A DNA stretch of 64,000 nt, from contig JAZQKZ010000048.1 of NCBI GenBank assembly GCA_045542415.1, positions 1-64,000 of the forward strand. The letters run 5' to 3'. Of the stretch, positions 34,552-43,098 are shown one piece after another (the first letter of the stretch is position 1; each line of letters opens with the position of its first letter). Both the position numbers and the translations under genes were made by a program. A model generated the notes under the pieces. It searched no databases and was not told where the DNA came from. It worked only from the letters and a program-made list of their open reading frames with translations. This stretch comes from UMGS1958 sp045542415. Lineage in GTDB: Bacteria; Bacillota; Clostridia; UBA1381.

Positions 34552-37016
34552 TAAAGAAATGTTTAGCGGCACTTGCGGCGGCGGTGCTTATAACCGTTCC
34601 GGCTTATGCGGAGGAAACGCCCTCGCCAACCGAGGTGCCGACAGGCTATATTGGCGGTACTCTTACGGATACCGCAAGCTGGGAGCTTATCGGTAATGTG
34701 CTTAAAATAAAGGGAACGGGAAGAATTTCCGATTTCTATACGGGTGCGTTTGCAATGGCAGAGGATGCAGTGCCCTGGTATCAATATACGAATCGGATAA
34801 GGCAGGCGATTATTGAAGAGGGAATAACCAATGTCCCCGGCTTTGCATTCGGCTTATGCGAAAATCTGACAAGCGTAACGCTTCCGTCAACGCTTACGGC
34901 TGTGGGACCAAGAGCGTTTTATGCCTGTGACTCTCTGGAGGAGCTGACGCTTCCGTCGGGAATTAAAAATATAAAATTAGAGGCATTTATGAACTGTGAT
35001 AATCTTCGCACGGTAGAGCTGCCGGATTCACTGGAGGAGCTGGGCATAAATGCGTTTTATAACTGCGTTGCACTTGAAAGCATAGAAATTCCGTCAGGAG
35101 TCACAACCTTAAGCTCAAAGACATTTTATAACTGCACGAAGCTCAATGAGGTAAAGCTCAATGACGGACTTATAAATATCGGAATAGAATGCTTTTTCAA
35201 CTGTCCCTCGCTTACGGCTATTACTCTCCCCGATACGCTTAACCGTATATGCGAGCGTGCATTTTATGATTCGTCATTACGCTCGGTGGTGATTCCGGAC
35301 AGCGTAAGGTTGATACACAGCTATGCCTTTGCAAACAGCTCACTGTCAAAGCTTACATTGGGAGCAGGAGCGAAATATTTTACGAATGCATTTTATGGCT
35401 GTAATTCGCTCAAGGAGGTACATCTTCCGTCGGGGGATTATTCGGCGGCATCCTATATGTTTGATGACTGCCGCAGCTTAAAGACAGTAACAATGGATGA
35501 AAGCGTGAGCGGACTTGCACCGTATATGTTCTGCGGCTGTAAAAGTCTTGATACACTTACTCTTTCGCCGTTGCTGAATGAAATCAGTGAGGGGGCATTT
35601 GCTTACTGCACTTCTTTGGATAACGTCATTATACCCGATTCGGCAGTTACAATAGATGAGTTTGCTTTTTCGGGATGTACGGCACTTAAAAATCTGACGC
35701 TGTCTGATAATATTACACACATAAATCAAAGAGCGTTTTCTGAATGTACATCGCTTACTATAGACCGATTACCCGATAAGCTCACATATATCGGACATAA
35801 TGCCTTTAGCGGCGTAAAGTTCGGTGCAATCACATTCCCCAAATCGCTTAAAACCATCGGTATATCTGCGTTTGCCTTTGCGGAGTTCAATAATACGCTT
35901 GAATTTCCGCCTACAATTACAAAGATAGAAAACGGTGCCTTTGCGAATGCAAAAATCAGCCAAGCTGTATTTGACGGGACAATCCTTGACTGGATTGAAA
36001 TTGCAGGCTATTACAACGATGCAATCACGGGCAAAATCACTTTCAGTGAACCGGTGGGCGGCGAATGCGGAGAGAATGTAAAATGGGAGTTGAGCAGTGA
36101 TTTAAAAACTCTTACTCTAAGCGGTAAGGGTGCGACATACAGTTACGGAAAATCAAACATTACCTCCTATGCACTGACAACACCCTGGATGGTGGGCGGC
36201 GATCACATAGAAAGGGTTGTTATCGGCGAGGGTATTACAAAAACAGGTGAGTACTGCCTTGGTGCATTGTCCTCCTTAAAGGAGGTTATAATGCCGTCAA
36301 CGCTTACGGAGCTTGGTGCTTATACGTTCTATAACGATACAGCACTTGAGGAAATAGATTTTACTTATCTTACCAATATAGGCAGCTATGCATTTATCGG
36401 ATGCAGGTCACTTCGACATGCGGAGCTTGTAAAAACAACGGGCAACTATGTATTTTCGGGGTGCAGGTCACTGCAAAGGATAAAGGTCAGGGAGGAATGT
36501 ACCAACATTAAGGAGGGTACATTCTTCAACTGTACCTCGCTTGCGTGCGTGACGCTTCCGGGCGGACTGCGTACAATCGGTGCTTATGCATTCTCCGGCT
36601 GTGAAAATATCGGTCCGATATTTGTCGCATCCTCGGTGAGAAGTATAGGAGACTCGGCTTTTGAGGATTCATCGGTAATAATTTACTGCCGTAAGGACTC
36701 GACAGCACAGCTGTATGCATCAAAAAATAATATAGAATACGTTGAAACGGACGGCTCGCTTATCAGCACAACAACGGATGCCATTGTACTGTGTGAGGAT
36801 TCGCTCATTACGGTATATCCGACTAAAAAGGCATCATCACCGTATGTATTCTATGAGGTGGAATACGATTCAAGGGGCAGGCTTAAAAGCGTGAGCAGCA
36901 GTGACATGAGGCTTACGGGCGATAAGGCGGTGTTTAGCATTAGGAGCGGCAGGGAATATATGCTCTGGGATGAGGATAATCGTCCATTGATGTTTAAAAC
37001 GGAGACAGAAAAATGA
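34548..37016 (+). CDS. Secreted BspA-type leucine-rich repeat protein (operon gene 2)
   Basis: An 822-residue paralogue of the previous protein, with the signal peptide at 1-21 (CLAALAAAVLITVPAYA) and a much shorter linker (ETPSPTEVPTG). It then has the same YIGGTLTDTASWEL entry segment and BspA repeats in two blocks split by WELSSDLKTLTLSGKGATYSYG. The C-terminal 60 residues (YDSRGRLKSVSS...) match the tail of the first paralogue and may form a shared surface-attachment or capping domain. The start overlaps the preceding stop (ATGA), with GGAGG upstream. The pair arose by duplication and diverged. Confidence 0.88.
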   Translation: MIKKCLAALAAAVLITVPAYAEETPSPTEVPTGYIGGTLTDTASWELIGNVLKIKGTGRISDFYTGAFAMAEDAVPWYQYTNRIRQAIIEEGITNVPGFAFGLCENLTSVTLPSTLTAVGPRAFYACDSLEELTLPSGIKNIKLEAFMNCDNLRTVELPDSLEELGINAFYNCVALESIEIPSGVTTLSSKTFYNCTKLNEVKLNDGLINIGIECFFNCPSLTAITLPDTLNRICERAFYDSSLRSVVIPDSVRLIHSYAFANSSLSKLTLGAGAKYFTNAFYGCNSLKEVHLPSGDYSAASYMFDDCRSLKTVTMDESVSGLAPYMFCGCKSLDTLTLSPLLNEISEGAFAYCTSLDNVIIPDSAVTIDEFAFSGCTALKNLTLSDNITHINQRAFSECTSLTIDRLPDKLTYIGHNAFSGVKFGAITFPKSLKTIGISAFAFAEFNNTLEFPPTITKIENGAFANAKISQAVFDGTILDWIEIAGYYNDAITGKITFSEPVGGECGENVKWELSSDLKTLTLSGKGATYSYGKSNITSYALTTPWMVGGDHIERVVIGEGITKTGEYCLGALSSLKEVIMPSTLTELGAYTFYNDTALEEIDFTYLTNIGSYAFIGCRSLRHAELVKTTGNYVFSGCRSLQRIKVREECTNIKEGTFFNCTSLACVTLPGGLRTIGAYAFSGCENIGPIFVASSVRSIGDSAFEDSSVIIYCRKDSTAQLYASKNNIEYVETDGSLISTTTDAIVLCEDSLITVYPTKKASSPYVFYEVEYDSRGRLKSVSSSDMRLTGDKAVFSIRSGREYMLWDEDNRPLMFKTETEK

Positions 37017-38773
37017 GGAAAATAATAATCATGGCGGCGGCTTGCTTTTGCACCGCCGCATCCGTGTATGCACACAACGTAGGTGATGTGATAGGCACGG
37101 TTTATACAACAGATATAATAACGCTTATTGATTCCATACCGATTCCGTCCTACAGTATCGGCGGCACAACTGCAATTGCTCTTGCCGATTTGCGTGAATA
37201 CGGCTTTGACGTGCAGTTCAACGAGGAAACACGCAGAGTAGATGTAACAACGCTTACAAAGCCGGAGAATATTACGGGTATTGAGACTAAACGCGGTACG
37301 GTCGGCGATGTGTGCGGAAATGTGCTGTATTCCGATATCCGTGCATATGTCAACGGGATAAAAATTGAATCGTTTAATGTCGAGGGTCGTACCTGCGTAA
37401 GGGTTGAGGACCTGGGTGCATTGACTGACGAATATAACGTGCAGTGGGGATATTCCGACTATAATTTTAATTACTTATATGATGACAGCGTGCGTACGCT
37501 GTATCTCAATTCCTACCGATTCCCCAAGGTGAGTATGGGTGAGGTATCGGCACAGATGAAAGGAATATCGGCAAATAATGAGCTTGAATTATACACAAAG
37601 GGCGATACTCAGGTGTATTACGGTGCAAGGCTTGAACCGCAAAAGGGGATATATGCAGGAATAAACGGTGACGGCACGGACGGATTTAAAACAAGCTTCG
37701 GTGTGTATTCGACATATTTCGAGTTTGACGAGAAAATGGACTATTTCTGCAAGCCGAATATAAATATAATAAGCCAAAGTGACTGTATCAATCTCATACC
37801 CTGGAATACGTCGGATGTGGGCAGTGTTTTTGAAAATGAAAGGTATATCCGCACTACGCTTGATAATATTGCCTCTTCGGGAAAAAAATCGATTATACGG
37901 TACGCCGCCGAGATGAATGTCGGTACGATGGGAAATTCGCCGTCGGCATATGTAAAGGCATTCCGCTATATTGCCGATATTGTTCATGAATATGAGGGCA
38001 TGGCAATGATGTGGTCGCCTAACGATTTCGGCTCGCTTGACCGCCCGTATGAGATATATTATCCGGGCGATGAGTATGTTGACTGGATTGGCATATCAAG
38101 CTTTATGAAGCATGATTTCATGGGCAATGTCAATACGGATGACTGGGGAAATCTTGCCTTTAACTGCGGCAAGTATGCATGGACGTCCAACTCACTTAAA
38201 AAGATAAGTGCATTTATGCAGGAGAATAATATAAATAAGCCGATTGCGATAAGCGAGGGTGCGGTTGAAAGCGAGATTTATTATTCCGACATTGATATTC
38301 ATGACTGGGCAATACCGAGACTCCGTGCAATGTACTGGAATACGGCAATGAAATTTCCGCAGGTGAAATTAATAACATATTTTAATCAGTACTGCGGCGG
38401 CGAGGTCATGAGCTATAAGCTTACCGACGAATACCGTGCAATTGTCGAGGAGGCACTTGGGTGCGAAGTATTTCTGACCTCAGCATCGGACAGTGCAGAC
38501 ATGACCTTTGTAAAGGCACAGGAGCAGGTATATAATGATACTCTTCCGTTATACACATATGCATATTTCCCACATAATGATATAGAGAGGATTGAATATT
38601 ATATAGATACAGCTTCGGTTGCATCGGCTGATGAAATTCCGTATGCGGTAAATATTGATATATCCGCACTTGAAAAGGGTACGCATACGCTGACGGTCAA
38701 GGCGGTATCGGAAGAGGAAGAATTTGAGTACAGCTATGAGCTGTACTTTGACGGAGCGTGGAAAATAAGATGA
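37013..38773 (+). CDS. Secreted GH26-like glycosidase with stalk domain (operon gene 3)
   Basis: A 586-residue exported enzyme, probably acting on mannan. The signal peptide is at about 1-20. About 30-170 form a stalk-like domain (ADLREYGFDVQFNEETRRVDV). About 190-490 resemble a GH26 barrel, with acid/base Glu300 in IIRYAAEMNVG, MMWSPNDFGS, YYPGDEYVDWIGIS and nucleophile Glu415 in IAISEGAVES. About 495-586 are a C-terminal beta domain like those that cap glycosidases. It starts inside the stop of the previous gene (ATGA overlap). Substrate (mannan, xylan or mixed-linkage glucan) cannot be fixed by eye. Confidence 0.78.
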   Translation: MRKIIIMAAACFCTAASVYAHNVGDVIGTVYTTDIITLIDSIPIPSYSIGGTTAIALADLREYGFDVQFNEETRRVDVTTLTKPENITGIETKRGTVGDVCGNVLYSDIRAYVNGIKIESFNVEGRTCVRVEDLGALTDEYNVQWGYSDYNFNYLYDDSVRTLYLNSYRFPKVSMGEVSAQMKGISANNELELYTKGDTQVYYGARLEPQKGIYAGINGDGTDGFKTSFGVYSTYFEFDEKMDYFCKPNINIISQSDCINLIPWNTSDVGSVFENERYIRTTLDNIASSGKKSIIRYAAEMNVGTMGNSPSAYVKAFRYIADIVHEYEGMAMMWSPNDFGSLDRPYEIYYPGDEYVDWIGISSFMKHDFMGNVNTDDWGNLAFNCGKYAWTSNSLKKISAFMQENNINKPIAISEGAVESEIYYSDIDIHDWAIPRLRAMYWNTAMKFPQVKLITYFNQYCGGEVMSYKLTDEYRAIVEEALGCEVFLTSASDSADMTFVKAQEQVYNDTLPLYTYAYFPHNDIERIEYYIDTASVASADEIPYAVNIDISALEKGTHTLTVKAVSEEEEFEYSYELYFDGAWKIR

Positions 38774-40293
38774 AAAAATTTATAACCCTGATTTTATGCA
38801 TAGCTATGGCGATAGTTACGGTATTTGCGGCAGAGTTTACCGATGTTAAGACGGGCGACTGGTATTATGAAAATGTAAGTCAAATGAGCGAAAGCGGATA
38901 TCTTAACGGCTACGGAGACGGAAGCTTTAAGCCTGATAATGAGATAACGGCGGCAGAGTTCGTGTCGGTTGTCGCACGGGTATGCGGTCTTGGTGAGGGA
39001 GTGAGTCAAAACAGTCACTGGGCAGGCGGACTTATGCAAAGTGCTTTGGATGAGGGCTTTTATGACTGGGATGAAATTCCGCCGACTGCTATGACGTATG
39101 ATGATCCCATAACACGTCAGGTAGCGGTAAAGATTATTATGAAAGCATTTGCACCCGATGCAAGAGGAGATTATAACACAGAGAGTGCAAAAATTGCAGA
39201 TTTTTCCGTACTTGACGGACGCTATTATGAAAGTGTGCTTGGAGCATATGCAAGGGGAATAGTAAAGGGTGATAATAATGGCTGCTTCAACCCGAAATCT
39301 GCACTCACAAGAGCAGAAGCATGTGCCTTGATTACAAGGGCAGCGGATATGAGCGAAGAAAAGCCGCAGGAAGTACCGGTATCGCCCACACCCATACCGC
39401 AGGCGGTATCGGGCAAAGGAGTAAGCGTCAACGGTGCATTACAGGTTATCGGTAGGCAGCTTTGCAATGCAAAGGGCGAAGCGGTGGTATTAAGGGGCAT
39501 GAGCAGTCATGGTATTCAGTGGTTTGGTCAGTTTCTTGGCTATGAAGCGATAAAATCAACAGCGGATGCAGGAGCAAATCTGTTTCGTATAGCAAATTAT
39601 ACAGCCGAAAACGGATATATCTCCAATCCGTCACTGAAGCAGAGGGTTATTGCGGCGGCAGATGTTGCGATTGCACTTGATATGTATGTGATTATCGACT
39701 GGCATATTTTAAGTGACGGAAATCCCAATACCTACAAAGAGCAGTCAAAGGCATTCTTTACGGAAATGGCACAGCGATACAAGGGGAATCCGGCGGTGAT
39801 ATATGAGATATGCAATGAGCCGAACGGTAGTGTAACGTGGTCGGGTGATGTAAAGCCGTATGCGGAGGAAATAATTAGTGCAATCCGTGCGGTTGATGAA
39901 AATGCAGTGATTTTAGTCGGTTCGCCAACCTGGAGTCAGGACCTGCACGAGGCGGCAAAGGATCCGATAAATGATGAAAATATTATGTATTCGTGTCATT
40001 TCTATGCAGGCACGCATACGCAGTGGTTAAGGGACAGGATAATCTCATGCGGCTTACCGGTGTTTGTAAGCGAATGGGGTCTTAGCGATGCAAGCGGCAG
40101 CGGCGGTGTATATGCCGAGGAGGGGCAAAGATGGATTGACTTCATGAATGAGAATAATATAAGCTGGGCGAACTGGTCGCTGTGCGACAAGCAGGAAAGC
40201 TCTGCAGCACTTATAAGCGGTGCAGACATATCGGACGGTATAAGCTATGATGAGCTTAGCGAATCGGGAAAGCTTGTGTTCGGGTGGTTTTAG
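38770..40293 (+). CDS. SLH-domain GH5 endoglucanase (operon gene 4)
   Basis: A 507-residue cell-surface enzyme. The signal peptide is 1-21 (LCIAMAIVTVFAA). Three SLH repeats at about 23-190 (FTDVKTGDWYYENV; NPKSALTRAEACALITRA) would bind it to the wall. About 220-507 are a GH5 (subfamily 2 type) barrel, with VLRGMSSHGIQWF, acid/base Glu350 in YEICNEPNG and nucleophile Glu435 in FVSEWGLSDASG. The likely substrate is beta-1,4-glucan. The ATG at 38770 overlaps the previous stop (ATGA); an in-frame GTG 12 bases earlier is less likely. It is the last gene of the operon, followed by a palindromic terminator. Confidence 0.9.
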   Translation: MKKFITLILCIAMAIVTVFAAEFTDVKTGDWYYENVSQMSESGYLNGYGDGSFKPDNEITAAEFVSVVARVCGLGEGVSQNSHWAGGLMQSALDEGFYDWDEIPPTAMTYDDPITRQVAVKIIMKAFAPDARGDYNTESAKIADFSVLDGRYYESVLGAYARGIVKGDNNGCFNPKSALTRAEACALITRAADMSEEKPQEVPVSPTPIPQAVSGKGVSVNGALQVIGRQLCNAKGEAVVLRGMSSHGIQWFGQFLGYEAIKSTADAGANLFRIANYTAENGYISNPSLKQRVIAAADVAIALDMYVIIDWHILSDGNPNTYKEQSKAFFTEMAQRYKGNPAVIYEICNEPNGSVTWSGDVKPYAEEIISAIRAVDENAVILVGSPTWSQDLHEAAKDPINDENIMYSCHFYAGTHTQWLRDRIISCGLPVFVSEWGLSDASGSGGVYAEEGQRWIDFMNENNISWANWSLCDKQESSAALISGADISDGISYDELSESGKLVFGWF

Positions 40294-40330
40294 TAGGGGG
40301 ATAACCCGTAAATTGAATTGACAATAACGA

Positions 40331-40358
40331 AAGGGGCATTCATATGAATGCCCCTTTA
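40331..40358. terminator. Bidirectional terminator after the GH operon
   Basis: A perfect palindrome GGGGCATTCATATGAATGCC extended to 22 bp is flanked by AAA on one side and TTTAAT on the other, between convergent genes. Confidence 0.8.
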
Positions 40359-40360
40359 AT

Positions 40361-41329
40361 TTATTCCGTCTCAATCTCGATTGTCTGCGTTGCTTCGTTC
40401 CAGTTTACGGTGAAGCCTACGAGGTCTGCTATGTCACGAATTTTGAAATATGTATATCCATCAATATTGTAGCACTTTGCTTCCTTTTCTCTGCCATCTA
40501 CATAAATCGGTGCCTGACTTTCCTCAATATCCATTGTTGTTGATATTGAGCTTTCTTCAAGCTCGCCGCCGATTATTGTATATTTCTCGTCAAGGCTTAT
40601 CGCAATTGCACTCTTCCTCTGATCCCAGCTTACGTCAAAGCGTGAGGTTGTGTTACGCAGTACCATTGCTATGTCTCTTATCTTGTAATAATTTGAGTAG
40701 TTTACCGAGTATCCCGAAACATCAACCTCTTTACCGTTTACGGTCATTCTTGAGGTTGACGGCTCTGCCGTAAGGCTGTTTACTGCATTATAGCTGTTGA
40801 TAAACTTCTGAATCTTTGAACGGTTGGGATATCCGTTTGAAAGAAATTCGTCCGAGTGCATATCCTCATACGGTACTGTTGAATACGGACTTACGTCCTC
40901 CTTGTTAATCTTTGTAGCCGTAAGCTTTGCTCCGTCATATTCAAGCTTGTAGCACTGAATCATTGACGAATATCTTGGAACCTCTCGTCCCATAAAAATA
41001 TATCTTCCGTCCTTTTCATAAACAGTAATGTCAGCAAGACAGTCACCGATTATATTTCCCGGCACCTCAATTGAAGTAATTGTATTGTCTGCAAGGGTAA
41101 AGCCTGCGGAAATTCCGCCGTCAATACCGCTTCGGTAAATAAAGCATTCCGGTACACCGTTCTTGTCAAGGTCTGTTAAAGCCACCTCATGATATGTTGT
41201 GTCTGAGGACATCTCCTTCATTATTCGTGTTACAAATGCATCTCTCCAGCTCTCTGCCGCACCTGCATACGGTATGCACGCAGAAAATGCGATGACTGCC
41301 GCACCGATTAAAGCCGCTGTTTTCTTCAT
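40361..41329 (-). CDS. Secreted protein with C-terminal stalk domain
   Basis: A 322-residue exported protein. The signal peptide is 1-24 (LIGAAVIAFSACIPYAGA). About 25-190 form an unrecognised domain containing the phrase EVALTDLDKNGVPECFIYR, similar to domains that carry FG-GAP/EF-like Asp loops. About 193-322 are a copper-amine-oxidase N-terminal type domain in two halves (YYKIRDIAMVLRNTTSRFDVSWD; YTYFKIRDIADLVGFTVNWN). It has its own consensus promoter. Function is unknown; surface location is inferred. Confidence 0.82.
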   Translation of the reverse strand: MKKTAALIGAAVIAFSACIPYAGAAESWRDAFVTRIMKEMSSDTTYHEVALTDLDKNGVPECFIYRSGIDGGISAGFTLADNTITSIEVPGNIIGDCLADITVYEKDGRYIFMGREVPRYSSMIQCYKLEYDGAKLTATKINKEDVSPYSTVPYEDMHSDEFLSNGYPNRSKIQKFINSYNAVNSLTAEPSTSRMTVNGKEVDVSGYSVNYSNYYKIRDIAMVLRNTTSRFDVSWDQRKSAIAISLDEKYTIIGGELEESSISTTMDIEESQAPIYVDGREKEAKCYNIDGYTYFKIRDIADLVGFTVNWNEATQTIEIETE

Positions 41330-41385
41330 AATAAACCTCCGTTATTTATGCAATAAAACTTGCACTTATCATTATGATTTCTTCT

Positions 41386-41414
41386 ATTATACTATAAAAT
41401 AAGGATTTTGTCAA
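41386..41414 (-). promoter_or_regulatory. Promoter of the stalk-domain protein gene
   Basis: On the minus strand TTGACA (41409-41414) and TATAAT (41386-41391) with 17 bp spacing form a perfect consensus promoter, ending just beyond the MATE gene stop. Confidence 0.8.
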
Positions 41415-41424
41415 ATCAACACAC

Positions 41425-42768
41425 CTACAGCCTCCGATACACTGTAAAATACATAGTAAGAAAGCTTGCCGTTCCGCCTATTACATTGGATATCGGCTCT
41501 GCCATAAACACTCCGTCAACATCCAGAAAATGCGGAAGTATCAACGTAAGCGGAATTACGATTATTACCTTGCGGAATATCGAGAAGAATACCGACTGCT
41601 TCGCATAGCCCAGACCGACAAATGACGATTGCCCCGAAAATTGCAGTGCCATAAATACGAAGCCGAAATAGTATATGTGCATGGGTCTGATTCCTGCCTC
41701 AATTATCGCACTGTCCTGAGTGAACAGGCTCATAAACTGACGTGCAAATATAATCGCAAAAATCCACATAAGTGCTGTATATATAACAAGTATTACCGCA
41801 CTGTCGCGGATACCCTCCTTTACACGCTTCATCAGTCCGGCTCCGTAGTTGAAGCCGATTACCGGCTGAACGGAATTTGTAATGCCCATCACCGGCATGC
41901 TTATAACCTCACGCACCGAATTTATTATTGTCATCACTGCAATATATGTATCGCCGCCGTAAACCGACAGTACGCTGTTGCACACCATTGAAACGGCACT
42001 GTTGGTCGCTGCCATGATAAAGCCCGATACACCGAGCGTCATTATCCTGATTGCACGTCCTGCTTCTATACGCATTGCCTTTATTTTGATTTTTACCTCG
42101 CTGCGGCGGCTTATGAGGAAAAGAAATGTCCACATTGCGGCAACAAATTGCGAAATCACCGTTGCCACCGCCGCACCTGTAACGCCCATGTCAAACGTAA
42201 ATATAAAAAGCGGATCAAGAATAATATTGAGTCCGGCTCCGATTATTACCGTTGTCATTCCCGTCTTGCCGAAGCCTTGTGCATTTATGAAGCTGTTAAG
42301 TCCAAGCGATAGCATAACAAAAACCGTTCCGATGATATACACCGACAGATAGCTTTCGGCGTAGGGGAGAGTTGCCTCGCTCGCTCCAAGAAGCATAAGT
42401 ACAGGTGTCTTTATCATATATATAATTACAGTCAGTGCTATTCCCATGATTAGAAGCAGTGCAAATGAGTTTCCCAAAAGCTTCTCGGTCTCCTCTTTGT
42501 CGCCCTTGCCTCTTGCAATGGAAAACAGCGGCGCACCGCCTGAGCTTATAAGATTTGCAAAAGCCATGATTGCCGTTATAACCGGCAGGCAGATTCCCAA
42601 CCCCGTCAGTGCATCCGAGGCATTTTCGCCCCATCTGCCTATGTATATTCTATCCACTACATTATAAAGCACGTTGATAAGCTGTGCCATAGTCATAGGT
42701 ACTGCAAGCCTGACAATATTACCTATCACAGACCCTGTTGAAAAATCCCGTTTTTCCGTAACAACCAT
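41425..42768 (-). CDS. MATE family efflux transporter
   Basis: A 447-residue membrane protein with about 12 hydrophobic segments in two similar halves. The N-terminal signature RLAVPMTMAQLINVLYNVVDRIYIG and GVTGAAVATVISQFV are typical of the MATE (NorM/DinF) family of Na+ or H+ driven exporters. The ATG lies almost directly after AAAGGGG, an unusually short ribosome-binding spacing, so efficiency may be low. No regulator is adjacent and the substrate cannot be predicted. Confidence 0.92.
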   Translation of the reverse strand: MVVTEKRDFSTGSVIGNIVRLAVPMTMAQLINVLYNVVDRIYIGRWGENASDALTGLGICLPVITAIMAFANLISSGGAPLFSIARGKGDKEETEKLLGNSFALLLIMGIALTVIIYMIKTPVLMLLGASEATLPYAESYLSVYIIGTVFVMLSLGLNSFINAQGFGKTGMTTVIIGAGLNIILDPLFIFTFDMGVTGAAVATVISQFVAAMWTFLFLISRRSEVKIKIKAMRIEAGRAIRIMTLGVSGFIMAATNSAVSMVCNSVLSVYGGDTYIAVMTIINSVREVISMPVMGITNSVQPVIGFNYGAGLMKRVKEGIRDSAVILVIYTALMWIFAIIFARQFMSLFTQDSAIIEAGIRPMHIYYFGFVFMALQFSGQSSFVGLGYAKQSVFFSIFRKVIIVIPLTLILPHFLDVDGVFMAEPISNVIGGTASFLTMYFTVYRRL

Positions 42769-42789
42769 CCCCTTTGAGTGTTTTATATT

Positions 42790-42818
42790 ATTATAGACCC
42801 GTTTAATTTTTTTGTCAA
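42790..42818 (-). promoter_or_regulatory. Promoter of the MATE gene
   Basis: On the minus strand TTGACA (42813-42818) and TATAAT (42790-42795) with 17 bp spacing. The -35 box touches the ribosome binding site of the divergent ymxH-like gene. Confidence 0.75.
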
Positions 42819-42829
42819 GGAGGCAGAGT

Positions 42830-43069
42830 ATGTTTCGAGCAATGAAGCTCCGTCAGATGGAGGTTATAAATATCACCGACGCACGTCGGCTCGGCTACAT
42901 TTATGATGTGGAAATAAAGGAGAGTGATGGATCAATATCCGCAATCATTGTACGCAGAGCGTACAGCTTCTGGGGCAGGCTTTTCGGCAAGGGCGAATAC
43001 ATCATCCCCTGGGAGCAGATTGCCGTATATGGCAGGGATCTCGTGCTGGTGAGGATTGGTGAGGAGTAA
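42830..43069 (+). CDS. YlmC/YmxH-type PRC-barrel sporulation protein
   Basis: A 79-residue single-domain PRC-barrel protein with the segment EVINITDARRLGYIYDVEI near the start and GKGEYIIPWEQIAVYGRDLVLVRI at the end. YlmC/YmxH family members are widespread in spore formers, and their function is poorly defined. The ATG at 42830 follows AAGGAGG by 5 bases. It is divergent from the MATE gene, sharing a 60-bp intergenic region, and is followed by a bidirectional terminator. Confidence 0.85.
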   Translation: MFRAMKLRQMEVINITDARRLGYIYDVEIKESDGSISAIIVRRAYSFWGRLFGKGEYIIPWEQIAVYGRDLVLVRIGEE

Positions 43070-43071
43070 AT

Positions 43072-43098
43072 AAGGGAGTGCTATGCACTCCCTTATTT
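43072..43098. terminator. Bidirectional terminator between the YmxH-like and GH3 genes
   Basis: AAGGGAGTG and CACTCCCTT around a 5-base loop, flanked by A- and T-rich sequence. It overlaps the GH3 stop codon. Confidence 0.85.
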
